Shown: one piece after another, positions 1 to 8,955 of the stretch
Position numbering within the stretch: the first letter of the stretch is position 1
Layout of the letters: each line of letters starts with the position of its first letter
Source: Candidatus Thorarchaeota archaeon
Lineage (GTDB): Archaea > Asgardarchaeota > Thorarchaeia > Thorarchaeales > Thorarchaeaceae
Assembly: GCA_003345595.1 (NCBI GenBank)
Contig: PRDI01000086.1
Location: 1-53,132, forward strand
Length of the DNA: 53,132 nucleotides
Direction: 5' to 3'
The notes under the pieces: model-generated
What the model saw: only the letters and a program-made list of their open reading frames with translations
Told to the model about the DNA's origin: nothing
The model's database searches: none
Translations under genes and position numbers: made by a program

Positions 1-2952
1 ATCGCCGAAGCTATTTCCATCGATTGCGAAATCAAGTATCACACTGGCTTCTCTCAAACCATCAGTGTGCCTTCTTGCGCCAGATGGCTGAACGTGAGCA
101 TAGATTGGAACAATGCGGCAACGGATCTGAATCTCGCACTCGTCGACCCAGCTGGTCGCCTTGGTCAGTGGGCGCCTGCTGGCAGCATACTCTCCAACCT
201 GGGACGGGAGTCAGTCAGCCTACCATATCCAATGGCTGGCAACTGGACTGCTGTCGTAGCTTGGATGGACTCCACTTCTGAGAGCAATGATGTCTTGCTG
301 TCTTGGAGTGTTGCATCCATGACTGCGAACCTCCAAGCATATCTGGAGAGCGCGGCCAATGGGGCAGTCCTTGCATCTCTGTTGAATGCTCCGCTCCTCT
401 ATGTGACCGAAGACACGGTTCCTGAAGTCACCCAATGGGCAGTCGACCGCCTTGGTGTCAACGTCAGCTTCCTTGTGGATCCAAACAACATCCACTCAAG
501 CACCCTAGCCGATGCACTCGGTCTGTTCTCCTTTGTGCAAGAACTGAACAACTATCCTCTTGTTTCGTCTTGGATAAAAGCTATCTCCGGGGAGAGTGAT
601 GTCGTAGTCACTGTCCCAATGGGAACAGGAAACGAGCTATTTGCTCCATCTGCCCTTTCTGGAGCAGTGCACGGAGCCCCTGTGTTCTCACTGTGTGGTG
701 ATGACAACACTCTGACGACTAGGGCTGAAGAAACGTGGGCACCCTATCTGGTGGGTCCTGAGATTGAGATTTACATAACCAGCCGATATACGACTAGGAC
801 TGAGAACGGTTGGTATGACGAGAGGATTCCGAACAGGTACTCGATGGCAGAGTCGGCTGACGCCTTCCAGCAGTTCCTCGAAGATCGAAATGCTTTCAAT
901 GCCACCAGCTCACAGGCAGTCATCATCGTTTCGCCAGTCGACAACATCAAAGTAAGCTTCGATAGGTCTCTTCAATGCCACTTCTCTCCGGGTCGTATTC
1001 CTGCGACAGACTCACCCGCGGCATCGGTCATGGTTTCCAGGGCTGCGCTGCACAGGTTCATCTTTCGAACCGCGGACTCTGCAGATCAAGCGCTGCTCAC
1101 CATGTATGCCTATACTGACGGAGCCACTTACTTTGACAACTACTTCAACTCACATGTCATACAGCAGTATGATGACTCTGTGAATGCATTGGAGTCGGCT
1201 GGGTTCACTGTCGACAGCCATGTAGGTTACTCACAGGTCTTCAGCGCGCTGAGCTCTCAGCCTGGTTTCTGGTCAATGAGTACACATGGCACACTCACGC
1301 GTCTGCCCACCGATCCTCCCGAGCGGCCGGGCGGTCTGGGTATCTTTTCGATGAGGGACTCAGATGCTCCTTACGGTTTTGAGGTCAGTGTTTCTGAACG
1401 AGAGAGTACGACTGACTCTGATCAAATCGTAAACCCCGTTGCGTATCAGGCCGAGGCTGTTCACCATGTGATGAAAAACACGGGAGATCTTGAGCAGGCA
1501 ATTGGCAGTCTGGGTTCACCCATCGTCATTCTGACTGCATGTCTTTTGGGAGGGTCAGAACTCCCTCTAATGCTCATGGAACATGGTGCGGTTTCGGTGA
1601 TCGCGTCACCACGCACAGTCTACTTCCTTCCGGCAGGTCTCGCCTGTGTCCTCATGACTCAGGCCATCGCAGTAGGCAACACAACAGGCTCTGCCCTCAC
1701 CCAGTCTCTGAAGACGGTTTCCTACGACTACTCAGACCCACCTTCAGGAGATCCTCGTGACTATGCCAATCAACATGTCCTATTTGGAGACCCCGAGATG
1801 AAACTGTACGACACGGTTTCTGACCCACGAGTGACCTCTGTCAATCCGATGAATGCCACGTTCGGAAACCATATGCCGGGTCGAGGCGTAGCCGCAGTGG
1901 CCGGACTGGGCGCATCCAGCTATCTACCAGATTCCCTACTGATGCTTGGAGTCGACAATGACTACTACGAAAGCACCAACTACAGTGACTTCATTTCTCT
2001 CCTTCCACTGAGGCGAGTGGTCATTGTTGAACCTGGTTCGCTTGGTACGCTTGAGAGTGTGATGACCGCGAGCGCTAGCAAGTTGGACGATTATGTTACG
2101 AGTGGAGGCGTCCTTGTGCTTCTAGGCGTTTCCGGGGATATCGGATGGCTACCTTGGCCAGTTTCGCTGAACGAATCCAACTCTGGCCCCAGCATTGTCA
2201 TCTCAGACCCGACCCATCCGTTCATGTCTGTACCCAACGAGCTCGCGAACGCCACTGCGTTTCAAGGTCATTTTGACTCGGTGTGGGCCAACTTGTCCGT
2301 ACTGGCGACGGACGGGTCGAACCCAGTTGTCGTGGCAGGAGTCGTAGGTGCAGGCAAGCTCTGTCTGACGACAACAACTCCTGTCGGCACCGAGCAGATA
2401 GCTACAGTTGAGAATGCGGTAACCTGGGGTGAAGAACCCTCTTTGGTCCTAAAGCGCGTGACCATGAATGAGTACGTGATATGGGAGAACGACAGAGTAG
2501 TGGTTACTATTGAGATCACAGACCTCATCGGTACTGGAGTTGAGGGTGCGACTGTCCGGGCCTGGCTCGGTCCATATGAACTGCCTGTTGATGAGGTCGG
2601 CGAAGGTGCATACACTATTACTATGGATGAGCAATGGACGAGTAACCGTACTGGCACATACGATTTCAGAGTCATTGCTATGAAGGCTGGTCACGACACA
2701 TTATCGCTGTTACTCGTCGATTTCATGTACATCCGTCCATCGCCTTGGCTCGCTATCGGCGTAGTCGCAGCGGTGGCGGGAGTACTAGTCGTGGGCGCGC
2801 TCTACATCAGACACCGCAGGAGCGGCAAGGTGTTCTCACGACCCAAATCACGACATCCATCAGAAAAGCAGCCAGATAGAGGGAAGGAGGAGAGAGCTCG
2901 TCAGAAGGAGAGAGACGAGAAGGCAGACCCCTCTGAGTTCTTCGGTGTATAG
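1..2952 (+). CDS. Secreted, membrane-anchored gingipain-like (C25 family) peptidase, 5' truncated by window edge
   Basis: The reading frame is open from base 1, so the N-terminus and any signal peptide lie outside the window; 983 codons are visible. Counting from base 1, codons about 25-95 resemble a beta-sandwich domain. The central part has the C25 pattern: a His-Gly in STHGT (His at codon 429), a Cys in LTACLLGG (Cys at codon 514), then GAVSVIAS and, near the domain end, HVLFGDPEMKLYD, matching the order of the His/Cys dyad and tail motif in gingipains. Downstream is an alpha/beta segment containing SGGVLVLLGVSG, then an immunoglobulin-like stretch, one hydrophobic helix at about codons 915-936 and a highly charged Lys/Arg/Glu tail. 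This is a C-terminally anchored topology with the peptidase outside the cell. Family assignment by pattern, activity unproven. A degenerate homolog without activity is possible. Confidence 0.75.
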   Translation: MAEAISIDCEIKYHTGFSQTISVPSCARWLNVSIDWNNAATDLNLALVDPAGRLGQWAPAGSILSNLGRESVSLPYPMAGNWTAVVAWMDSTSESNDVLLSWSVASMTANLQAYLESAANGAVLASLLNAPLLYVTEDTVPEVTQWAVDRLGVNVSFLVDPNNIHSSTLADALGLFSFVQELNNYPLVSSWIKAISGESDVVVTVPMGTGNELFAPSALSGAVHGAPVFSLCGDDNTLTTRAEETWAPYLVGPEIEIYITSRYTTRTENGWYDERIPNRYSMAESADAFQQFLEDRNAFNATSSQAVIIVSPVDNIKVSFDRSLQCHFSPGRIPATDSPAASVMVSRAALHRFIFRTADSADQALLTMYAYTDGATYFDNYFNSHVIQQYDDSVNALESAGFTVDSHVGYSQVFSALSSQPGFWSMSTHGTLTRLPTDPPERPGGLGIFSMRDSDAPYGFEVSVSERESTTDSDQIVNPVAYQAEAVHHVMKNTGDLEQAIGSLGSPIVILTACLLGGSELPLMLMEHGAVSVIASPRTVYFLPAGLACVLMTQAIAVGNTTGSALTQSLKTVSYDYSDPPSGDPRDYANQHVLFGDPEMKLYDTVSDPRVTSVNPMNATFGNHMPGRGVAAVAGLGASSYLPDSLLMLGVDNDYYESTNYSDFISLLPLRRVVIVEPGSLGTLESVMTASASKLDDYVTSGGVLVLLGVSGDIGWLPWPVSLNESNSGPSIVISDPTHPFMSVPNELANATAFQGHFDSVWANLSVLATDGSNPVVVAGVVGAGKLCLTTTTPVGTEQIATVENAVTWGEEPSLVLKRVTMNEYVIWENDRVVVTIEITDLIGTGVEGATVRAWLGPYELPVDEVGEGAYTITMDEQWTSNRTGTYDFRVIAMKAGHDTLSLLLVDFMYIRPSPWLAIGVVAAVAGVLVVGALYIRHRRSGKVFSRPKSRHPSEKQPDRGKEERARQKERDEKADPSEFFGV

Positions 2953-3172
2953 ACAAGACCAGATCACTGCCAATTGATCTCTTGGCATGAATGCGCTGTT
3001 ACTCTAACAGAACCTCACGACCGCCCTCATCACGTCGTTGTCGACCATGTCGAGTACGGATACGTTGACTGATATCGTGCTATCCATCGCTGCACCGGTG
3101 GCTCTGATCCACGCAAAGCAATAGATTCGTGGAATTCTCCTAATCACGTTGGGCTCGCTCCACACCGATAGC

Positions 3173-3952
3173 TCACTGCGGCGTTTTCCACCGTACATAT
3201 GCCTTGTAGGAGTCGGGGTCCGTGTAGCCTAGCTTCAGTGCCAACTTGACTGATACCTCGTTATCTGCATCCCAGCACGGGACAAAGCCATTCTTGAGTC
3301 CGTGCTCAATGAGAGCGATACAGGCGGCCGTCGCAAACCCCTTCCTCCGATACGTCGGAGAGTCCATCGTGTCGACTTGAATCTCAAAATCACGAACAAA
3401 GGGAATGAATGTCGAGGCCATGCTCACCACTTCTTCGCCATGAACGATACAAAACCCGAAACCTTTCGCCAAGAAATCCTGGGGACTGCTCCAGAACATT
3501 GACACATGTGCCTTGAGATTCGCATTTGTCCTCTCAAGCAGCCAACTGTCGAGTTGCTTCAGCTCGAACCCCTTGGGCAACGGACGCTTCAGTTTCCTCA
3601 GTTGCTTAATGCTAAGATGGCCTGCAGACATTCTGGTTCTGTGGATAACCTTGAGGTCCTCACCCCAAATGCTTCTCAGATGTGACTCCCATGTTTCATC
3701 AGGAACGAGGAGCAGGTTGCCTTGGGGGAAGTCTTCTAGGATGCCAGACTCGTTGGCGGCCGAGAGTTCGCCCCCGATGAAGTTCAAGGGCGGGTACAAT
3801 AGAAGAGCTACCCGGGGTTCACGCTCCGAATCTACCTTGATTGTGCCCAGTCCGAGTCCGAGAATCGATGAGATGATGGATTGGCCTCTTGTTGTGGATC
3901 TGAAGAGGGGTTCCAAGACAGTGCGGTCCGGGGAAGTCCATGTAGCGCCCAT
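3173..3952 (-). CDS. GNAT-family N-acetyltransferase
   Basis: 259 residues. The C-terminal half holds a GNAT fold: GFGFCIVHGEEVVSMAS (beta strands), then the acetyl-CoA pyrophosphate-binding motif A around YRRKGFATAACIAL, and a final NEVSVKLALKLGY segment typical of the motif B end. The N-terminal ~120 residues are a separate alpha/beta half, as in the larger two-lobed GNAT proteins (the GNAT_acetyltran type) rather than the short RimI type. The ATG at 3952 is the first usable start after an in-frame stop. Substrate cannot be told from sequence. It stands alone, convergent with the peptidase gene upstream in the window. Confidence 0.75.
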   Translation of the reverse strand: MGATWTSPDRTVLEPLFRSTTRGQSIISSILGLGLGTIKVDSEREPRVALLLYPPLNFIGGELSAANESGILEDFPQGNLLLVPDETWESHLRSIWGEDLKVIHRTRMSAGHLSIKQLRKLKRPLPKGFELKQLDSWLLERTNANLKAHVSMFWSSPQDFLAKGFGFCIVHGEEVVSMASTFIPFVRDFEIQVDTMDSPTYRRKGFATAACIALIEHGLKNGFVPCWDADNEVSVKLALKLGYTDPDSYKAYVRWKTPQ

Positions 3953-4315
3953 ACCAACCGTAGAACGCTGGCATTGAGGCAGTCATATGTTTTGGGTTGA
4001 ACGCATCCCGGGAAGTAGGCGCGACTAATCGTCTGATTCCTCGACGACTCAATTGCCATAGTAGAAGCCCTACTTGTCAGACTCGAAATCCTGGATGCCG
4101 GCGATCGGCGATGAGCCGGCCTACCATTGCCTGCACGCGCAATAATCTGGTCGGCGCAAACTGATTGGGATGATAGGCGAAGTCTACGGCTCGTACTGTC
4201 GTAGTTCGTCATTGCAGTGCTCGTCGACTGCTCGTAGTGGGGCTCTACCGTAACGGTGTGAATGCTTGCATCAAACGCGATTCCAGTGTCGGGACCTATC
4301 GCTTGGTCACAATAA
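3953..4315. other. Gene-free stretch between GNAT gene and roadblock gene
   Basis: About 360 bases between two divergent genes. Short open frames exist on both strands but none has a recognisable family, a plausible ribosome site or coding-like composition. The stretch should hold the upstream control region of the GNAT gene on the minus strand and ends in the TATA box of the roadblock gene. Confidence 0.5.
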
Positions 4316-4325
4316 GGTTTTAAGA
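4316..4325 (+). promoter_or_regulatory. TATA box of roadblock gene
   Basis: GGTTTTAAGA lies about 45 bases before the ATG at 4368, which predicts transcription start near 4345 and a leader of roughly 20-25 bases. Confidence 0.5.
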
Positions 4326-4367
4326 CCGTCAGAGGACTTACGAGTATTGCGACGGAGTGGAGTAGCA

Positions 4368-4730
4368 ATGCCCAGCCGCGTTGACAGGATTAACAAGGCC
4401 ATACGGGACTTCGAAACAGTACCTGGAGTAGAGGGCGCTGCTCTGGTTTCCTTGGATGGTCTTATGATATCTTCCGCTCTTCCCGAGAGTGAACAAGAAC
4501 GAGTTGCCGCGATTAGTGCCGCGATTCTGTCTCTCGGTGAGAAGGCAACGACCGAACTCGACCGTGGTCAACTGATGGAGATATATGTCAAAGGCGACAG
4601 GGGCTACACCCTGCTCACGTCCGTGGGAGGAAGTGCTCTGCTCTTGGTCCTAGCAAAGCCTGACGCGCAGCTCGGACTCATATTCGTAGACATGAAACGG
4701 ATGGCTCAGGGTCTGTTGGAGATACTGTAG
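4368..4730 (+). CDS. Roadblock/LC7 domain protein
   Basis: 120 residues from the ATG at 4368, chosen over an upstream in-frame ATG at 4266 because the family begins with a helix like RVDRINKAIRDF, the promoter lies between the two, and a purine-rich GGAGTGGAG precedes this ATG. The order helix, VEGAALVSLDGLMISSALP, central helix, GQLMEIYVKGDRGYTLLTSVG, ALLLVLAKPDAQLGLIFVDMKRMAQGL is the single-domain roadblock/LC7 fold. Such proteins dimerise and, in other systems, regulate or scaffold small Ras-like or MglA-like GTPases. Two GTPases of those kinds occur in this window (11.8 and 52.2 kb), but the gene is not adjacent to either, so any pairing is inference. Confidence 0.88.
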   Translation: MPSRVDRINKAIRDFETVPGVEGAALVSLDGLMISSALPESEQERVAAISAAILSLGEKATTELDRGQLMEIYVKGDRGYTLLTSVGGSALLLVLAKPDAQLGLIFVDMKRMAQGLLEIL

Positions 4731-4758
4731 TTGGGCCTGATCAGCATCGCACAGGTCC

Positions 4759-4774
4759 GGCTGGTTTTCCGGCC
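4759..4774. terminator. Hairpin between convergent roadblock gene and coaBC
   Basis: GGCTGG and CCGGCC form a six-pair stem (one G-T) around a TTTT loop in the 47-base gap between two convergent stops, followed on the plus strand by a T-rich tract. Could end transcripts from both sides; modest evidence. Confidence 0.35.
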
Positions 4775-4777
4775 CGT

Positions 4778-6010
4778 CTAGATTCTTTTCACGATTTCAT
4801 CCACGATCACACGGGCGATTTCTCTCTTGGATGCGAGCGGGACTTTTCTCAGAAATCCCTTTGGTCCCACTATCAGCACCTCATTCGTGTCTGCTGCAAA
4901 GGCTGCGCCCTTTCTGCGTTCGTCATTACCGACAACAAGATCACATATGCCTTCAGTGACCTTGGCTCGTGCGCGAGCATCCAGTTCTTCGTCCGTTACT
5001 CCCGACTCCACTTTGAAGCCGACAATGAAGAGGTGTTTGTGCTTCTTTCGGACTTCCTCTATGATCTTTGGTGTCGGCACAAGCTGGACTGAGTAGGCCT
5101 CTCCTGAGGGTCTCTTCCTGTCCTCTTTCTGTGCAGGCTCAAAATCGAGTACAGCCGCTGATGAGATGAAGGCCGATGTCTTGTACGCTGCAATTGCATC
5201 AAGTACTGCCTGCATCATCTCCTGAGACGTTTCGACGTGCCTTATCTCAGCCTCTTCAGGAAGTGCCAGCAATGTGGGGCCGACGACAAGAGTCACGCTA
5301 CCACCGCGTGATATGATCTCTCTAGCGATTTCGATGCCCATTTTCCCTGTGGACGGGTTTGTCATGAATCTGACACGGTCAATCCATCCCCGAGTGGGTC
5401 CCGCCGTCACAACAAAGTGCCTGTTGCGAAGGTCCGCCGGGCCAAGGGCAGCAAACACACGATCGACTATCGTATCGACATCTGGTATCTTCGCTTTGTC
5501 CTCCTCAAGTTTGGGAGCGAGTACTGCCACTCCCATGTGCTCAAGTTTCTCAATGTTCGCAACAACAGCGGGGTGCTCGTACATGGACTCATGCATTGCA
5601 GGAACGACCACGACTGGTATCCGCGCGCCTATTGCGGAGGAAACTGTTGTTGTGACAGGTGTATCGTCGATACCATTCGCAATCTTTCCAATGGTGTTCG
5701 CGGTAGCTGGCGCCACTAGGACGAGGTCTACGTGACCTGGTCCTTTGCCTGCAAGGGTGATATGCTCAATCTGACCTGTGAGCTCCGTGACCACGGGGTT
5801 TCCTGTTGCCCACTCCAGCAGATAGGGATGGATTATCTTCTGTGCCATTGGACTCATCACGCAATACACCTCAGCCCCGTGACGCATGAGTCGTCGCGCC
5901 AATGCAACGCATTCAACGGCTGCCACGCTGCCTGTCACGCACAGAGCTATCTTGTGTCCCTGCAGCACTCCACTGAGGCTCCCTGTGATGAGCTTCGATG
6001 TGTGTTCCAT
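4778..6010 (-). CDS. coaBC: Bifunctional phosphopantothenoylcysteine decarboxylase / phosphopantothenate-cysteine ligase
   Basis: 410 residues, normal length for the fused CoaBC enzyme. It couples 4'-phosphopantothenate to cysteine and decarboxylates the product to 4'-phosphopantetheine, two late steps of CoA synthesis. The N-terminal flavoprotein half shows CVTGSVAAVE (FMN phosphate site), APATANTIGKIANGIDD with the active-site Asn, and VPAMHESMYEHP. The C-terminal ligase half begins at about residue 195 with VTAGPTRGWIDRVRFMTN and the PSTGKMG signature, and contains VGFKVES and the VVGNDERR region. It sits 1.2 kb from the pantoate kinase operon on the opposite strand, so most of the archaeal pantoate-to-phosphopantetheine route is in this locus. 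Confidence 0.95.
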   Translation of the reverse strand: MEHTSKLITGSLSGVLQGHKIALCVTGSVAAVECVALARRLMRHGAEVYCVMSPMAQKIIHPYLLEWATGNPVVTELTGQIEHITLAGKGPGHVDLVLVAPATANTIGKIANGIDDTPVTTTVSSAIGARIPVVVVPAMHESMYEHPAVVANIEKLEHMGVAVLAPKLEEDKAKIPDVDTIVDRVFAALGPADLRNRHFVVTAGPTRGWIDRVRFMTNPSTGKMGIEIAREIISRGGSVTLVVGPTLLALPEEAEIRHVETSQEMMQAVLDAIAAYKTSAFISSAAVLDFEPAQKEDRKRPSGEAYSVQLVPTPKIIEEVRKKHKHLFIVGFKVESGVTDEELDARARAKVTEGICDLVVGNDERRKGAAFAADTNEVLIVGPKGFLRKVPLASKREIARVIVDEIVKRI

Positions 6011-6106
6011 TGGTCTGTTCCCAGTTAGGCTTGGGGCGCATCCATTGATAAACTGAGCGAAGCGCAGCCTTCGTCAACAAGAGTGCCTGTTCTGGCTTTG
6101 GGCAAA

Positions 6107-6117
6107 GAATATATGAG
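6107..6117. promoter_or_regulatory. TATA-like element in the coaBC / 6307 divergent region
   Basis: AAGAATATATGAG reads as a TATA element on either strand. On the minus strand it would give coaBC a leader of about 75 bases; on the plus strand it is far (about 190 bases) from the downstream gene, so assignment to coaBC is more likely. Confidence 0.35.
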
Positions 6118-6306
6118 CCAAGTAGGGAAGTTCGATGCGCCAATGACGGACTCCCCTGTGATTGGGCCGTTAGAGAGAGCACGCTTGGACCCTCGCACAG
6201 GAACAGCACGGATTGCTGAGGGGAAATCCCCTCTCACTAGAAACATAATGGCGGTGCGCAAGACTTGGCGGACTCTTCTCGCTATTCTGAGGCGACATTC
6301 AGCAGG

Positions 6307-7104
6307 ATGCAACCTGAGAAGAGGGCTCGTTTCCAAGCCTACGACAGGGTAGTATCTGCACTTGGTACTCCCAGCCAGTCAATGTTCATACTGGACAATG
6401 ATAATGAGGTCGACACCTTCCAGCGCGACTTCAACGATTTTCTTAGGACGACTGGACGCCTCAGTGATGATTCTGCCAAGCTTCCCTATCACGTAGTACA
6501 CATTGGCTATGACGGCGACATGTTGGATGATATGTTTAGACTGGTGGTCTCTGACGAGTCCAAGAACTTCGACCCTGCAAAGCTCGACGCCAGCATGCTG
6601 TATTCAAAGCAGGCCATATTCCAGCATCTCTATCATATCATCACCAAGGACAAGTTTGTCATCTTCCATGTCACGGAGTTTCCCCTAGCCTACTATTTCG
6701 AAACAGCCGTTGTGGTGGATGTTGAAGACCTCAGTGATGTCATGGATCCGGCAGTACATGACGAAACCATTGTTAGGTACTTGAATGATCTGAGGGCCCA
6801 AGGAACTGAAGAACACAGGAAGATGTACAGTTTCTTCTATAGAATCAGTACCTCGCTGCTGATGGAGCTATCGAATGTCTTCTTGGTGGTTCCGACTGCA
6901 GGTATGAACAGGCATCTGGTGGTGACAAGCTGGAGAACCCAGACGCTGTTGCTTGGCTTCAGTCCCTTGACATGGAGCTCTGGCTCTTTTCAGATGTATG
7001 ATCTTAGTGGTAGGGACGTAGATGCGCGTTGGGCATATCCGGCGCCCCCATCCTCCGATCCGAGGGTCAAGGAGTACACCAGTCTAGTCCCTCTTGGCAG
7101 GTGA
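6307..7104 (+). CDS. Conserved-looking protein of unknown function
   Basis: 265 residues from the ATG at 6307 (MQPEKRARF); a TTG at 6265 in the same frame would add 14 residues. I do not recognise the family. The protein is soluble, with no signal peptide or clear membrane segment, and alternates acidic helices with hydrophobic strands such as FVIFHVTEFPLAYYFETAVVV and NVFLVVPTAG. There are no Cys clusters or nucleotide-binding loops. It lies between coaBC (divergent) and the pantoate kinase operon (same strand, 118 bases downstream, with its own TATA element), so a CoA-related role is possible but unsupported. Confidence 0.7.
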   Translation: MQPEKRARFQAYDRVVSALGTPSQSMFILDNDNEVDTFQRDFNDFLRTTGRLSDDSAKLPYHVVHIGYDGDMLDDMFRLVVSDESKNFDPAKLDASMLYSKQAIFQHLYHIITKDKFVIFHVTEFPLAYYFETAVVVDVEDLSDVMDPAVHDETIVRYLNDLRAQGTEEHRKMYSFFYRISTSLLMELSNVFLVVPTAGMNRHLVVTSWRTQTLLLGFSPLTWSSGSFQMYDLSGRDVDARWAYPAPPSSDPRVKEYTSLVPLGR

Positions 7105-7135
7105 GCTCTGTGCGGCATTTCTCTGGCGGTCTGGA

Positions 7136-7151
7136 TATATACATGTATATA
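7136..7151 (+). promoter_or_regulatory. Palindromic TATA region upstream of pantoate kinase operon
   Basis: TATATACATGTATATA is a perfect 16-base palindrome about 75-85 bases before the pantoate kinase start. It contains TATA sequences on both strands and so could be a promoter core, an operator for a dimeric repressor, or both. A second short palindrome, GTATAC, follows at about 7165. Confidence 0.5.
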
Positions 7152-7222
7152 CCGTCGGAGGATAGTATACACAAGAGTAAAGTAATCCTCTACAAAGAGC
7201 ATTAGCAAAACAAGGACATCGA

Positions 7223-8146
7223 TTGGATTTGTCGGTGAGGTTGGCCCGGGCATTTGCACCGGGTCACATAACAGGGCTGTTCAGAATTCACGACAGCACC
7301 AAAGAGCCGCTATACACTGGCTCCACTGGCGCTGGGTTCTCGGTGTTGGCCGGGACCTTGACAACTGTCAGCCTACTGGAGAGCAAATCACTAGACATAG
7401 TTGTCGAATACAACAAGAAACTGATAGACGCACCAGTGACGACAATGGTGGCACGCACATTGGCAGAGAAATACGACCAGATCTTCCGCGCTCGCATTGA
7501 GCATGAGTCATCCATTCCAATCGGCGTTGGGTTTGGCGCATCTGGCGCTGGCGCTCTGAGTACTGCCCTCGCATTGGGGCGACTCTTAGACCCTAAGATG
7601 TCCCGGTCGAGCGCTGCAGGCTTCGCTCATTGTGCGGAGGTCGTCAATCACACAGGGCTTGGAGATGTGATTGGTCAGTTCAAGGGCGGTGTAGAAGTCC
7701 GGACTCATCCGGGCGCCCCCGGTATTGGCAGGATAGTGAGCATACCTTACGATGATCAGATTCGGGTCGTTCTCGCGGGCGGCCAAGGTCTCAGAGCTAA
7801 GAAAGCCGCTCTGACAGATGCGGCTTGGCATGACAAGATCAACCGAGCTGCTGACAAGCTTGTTGAGTCTGTGGCGGGGCATCGGTCCATCAGCACGTTT
7901 GTTGACTGTTCTCGCAGGTTTGCTGAAGCCGCGGGTCTAGCTACAGATCGGGTAACATCGGGTCTGAACATGTTGGACTCTGCAGGTCTGGGCTTGTCTG
8001 CTCAAGTCATGCTAGGCGATTCAGTATTCTGCTTCTGTACCGAAGAAGGAACAGGTAGCGCGGTCGACATTCTATCAAAGTTGTGGGAACCACACGAGGT
8101 CATAGTCACTTCAATATCAGCAAAAGGAGGCCAAGTGATCGGATGA
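7223..8146 (+). CDS. Pantoate kinase (archaeal PoK, GHMP kinase family)
   Basis: 307 residues, ATP-dependent phosphorylation of pantoate to 4-phosphopantoate, the step that replaces pantothenate kinase in archaeal CoA synthesis. The GHMP ATP loop is IPIGVGFGASGAGALSTAL (about residues 96-114), with the SGAGAL variant typical of PoK rather than the GLGSSAA of other GHMP kinases. The N-terminus RLARAFAPGHITGLF and the YTGSTGAGFSV segment fit the family. TTG at 7223 is used as start since no ATG fits the conserved N-terminus. The stop overlaps the next gene's ATG (ATGA), indicating translational coupling in a three-gene operon. Confidence 0.93.
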   Translation: MDLSVRLARAFAPGHITGLFRIHDSTKEPLYTGSTGAGFSVLAGTLTTVSLLESKSLDIVVEYNKKLIDAPVTTMVARTLAEKYDQIFRARIEHESSIPIGVGFGASGAGALSTALALGRLLDPKMSRSSAAGFAHCAEVVNHTGLGDVIGQFKGGVEVRTHPGAPGIGRIVSIPYDDQIRVVLAGGQGLRAKKAALTDAAWHDKINRAADKLVESVAGHRSISTFVDCSRRFAEAAGLATDRVTSGLNMLDSAGLGLSAQVMLGDSVFCFCTEEGTGSAVDILSKLWEPHEVIVTSISAKGGQVIG

Positions 8147-8955
8147 AGAAGATCGAGGTGCCTCCAGACCACCCAAGAAGAGAGTCCCTTGAGGTCAGGG
8201 AACGAGTGATTGAAGGTCACGAGAAACATATCGTGGCGACCGCAGGTCTTCTTGCCCATGGCCGCGGTGAGGCGTTCGACTACTTGATTGGCGAGAAGAC
8301 AAGTGAACAAGCGCGCAGAGCTGCCCGTGCTGCTGTGGCCGCAATCCTTTCGGCAGACAACCCCGTAGTGAGCGTAAATGGGAATGCCTGCGCACTTGTA
8401 GCAAATGACCTCGTATCTCTCTCTAAAGCTACTGGGGCTCCCCTAGAGATCAATCTCTTCTACTACGCAAGAGAGCGAGAGGATGCTGTTCTCAAGAGCC
8501 TCAGGAGAGCAGGTGCAGAAAGAATCCTTGGCACACACGACCGTCCATCGACGACGATTCCGGAGCTTAGCAGCAACCGGAGGAAGGTGGACACAGAGGG
8601 TATCGCCAGAGCCGACGTAGTCTTGGTGCCCCTTGAGGATGGCGATCGCACCGAGGCACTAAGAGCCTTAGGCAAATTCGTGATAGCTATTGACCTCAAT
8701 CCAATGAGTCGGACAGCGACGCATGCAGACATAACGATTGTCGACAACATAGTGCGCGTACTCCCATTGATGAATGGACTGGCACAGGAGATGAAAGACC
8801 AGCCAAGAGAAGAACTGAAACGCATGGCCTCTGAGTTCGACAATCGTGCCAACCTGAGCGAATCGATCCGATTGATCATGGCCCACCTTGAGTCAGAAGC
8901 AAGCAGACATATTTCATTACATGAGAATACAGTGGAGGGACTGGCTACATCATGA
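8143..8955 (+). CDS. 4-phosphopantoate-beta-alanine ligase (phosphopantothenate synthetase)
   Basis: 270 residues from the ATG at 8143, which overlaps the pantoate kinase stop as ATGA; an upstream in-frame start at 8083 inside the kinase gene is rejected. The enzyme condenses 4-phosphopantoate with beta-alanine using ATP. Family features: N-terminal IPPDHPR-like segment (VPPDHPRRESL), GLLAHGRGEAFDYLIGEKT, VSVNGNACALVA, a central NLFYYAREREDAVLKSL, and GTHDRPSTTIPELSSNRR. A strong AAAGGAGG ribosome site lies at about 8123. Together with the kinase before it and the reductase after it, this is the archaeal CoA operon. Confidence 0.94.
   Translation: MKKIEVPPDHPRRESLEVRERVIEGHEKHIVATAGLLAHGRGEAFDYLIGEKTSEQARRAARAAVAAILSADNPVVSVNGNACALVANDLVSLSKATGAPLEINLFYYAREREDAVLKSLRRAGAERILGTHDRPSTTIPELSSNRRKVDTEGIARADVVLVPLEDGDRTEALRALGKFVIAIDLNPMSRTATHADITIVDNIVRVLPLMNGLAQEMKDQPREELKRMASEFDNRANLSESIRLIMAHLESEASRHISLHENTVEGLATS

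Noticed and set aside
3004..3198. Minus-strand 64-codon frame after the C25 peptidase gene
   Set aside because: It overlaps the end of the GNAT gene, has no family resemblance and no promoter or ribosome site.
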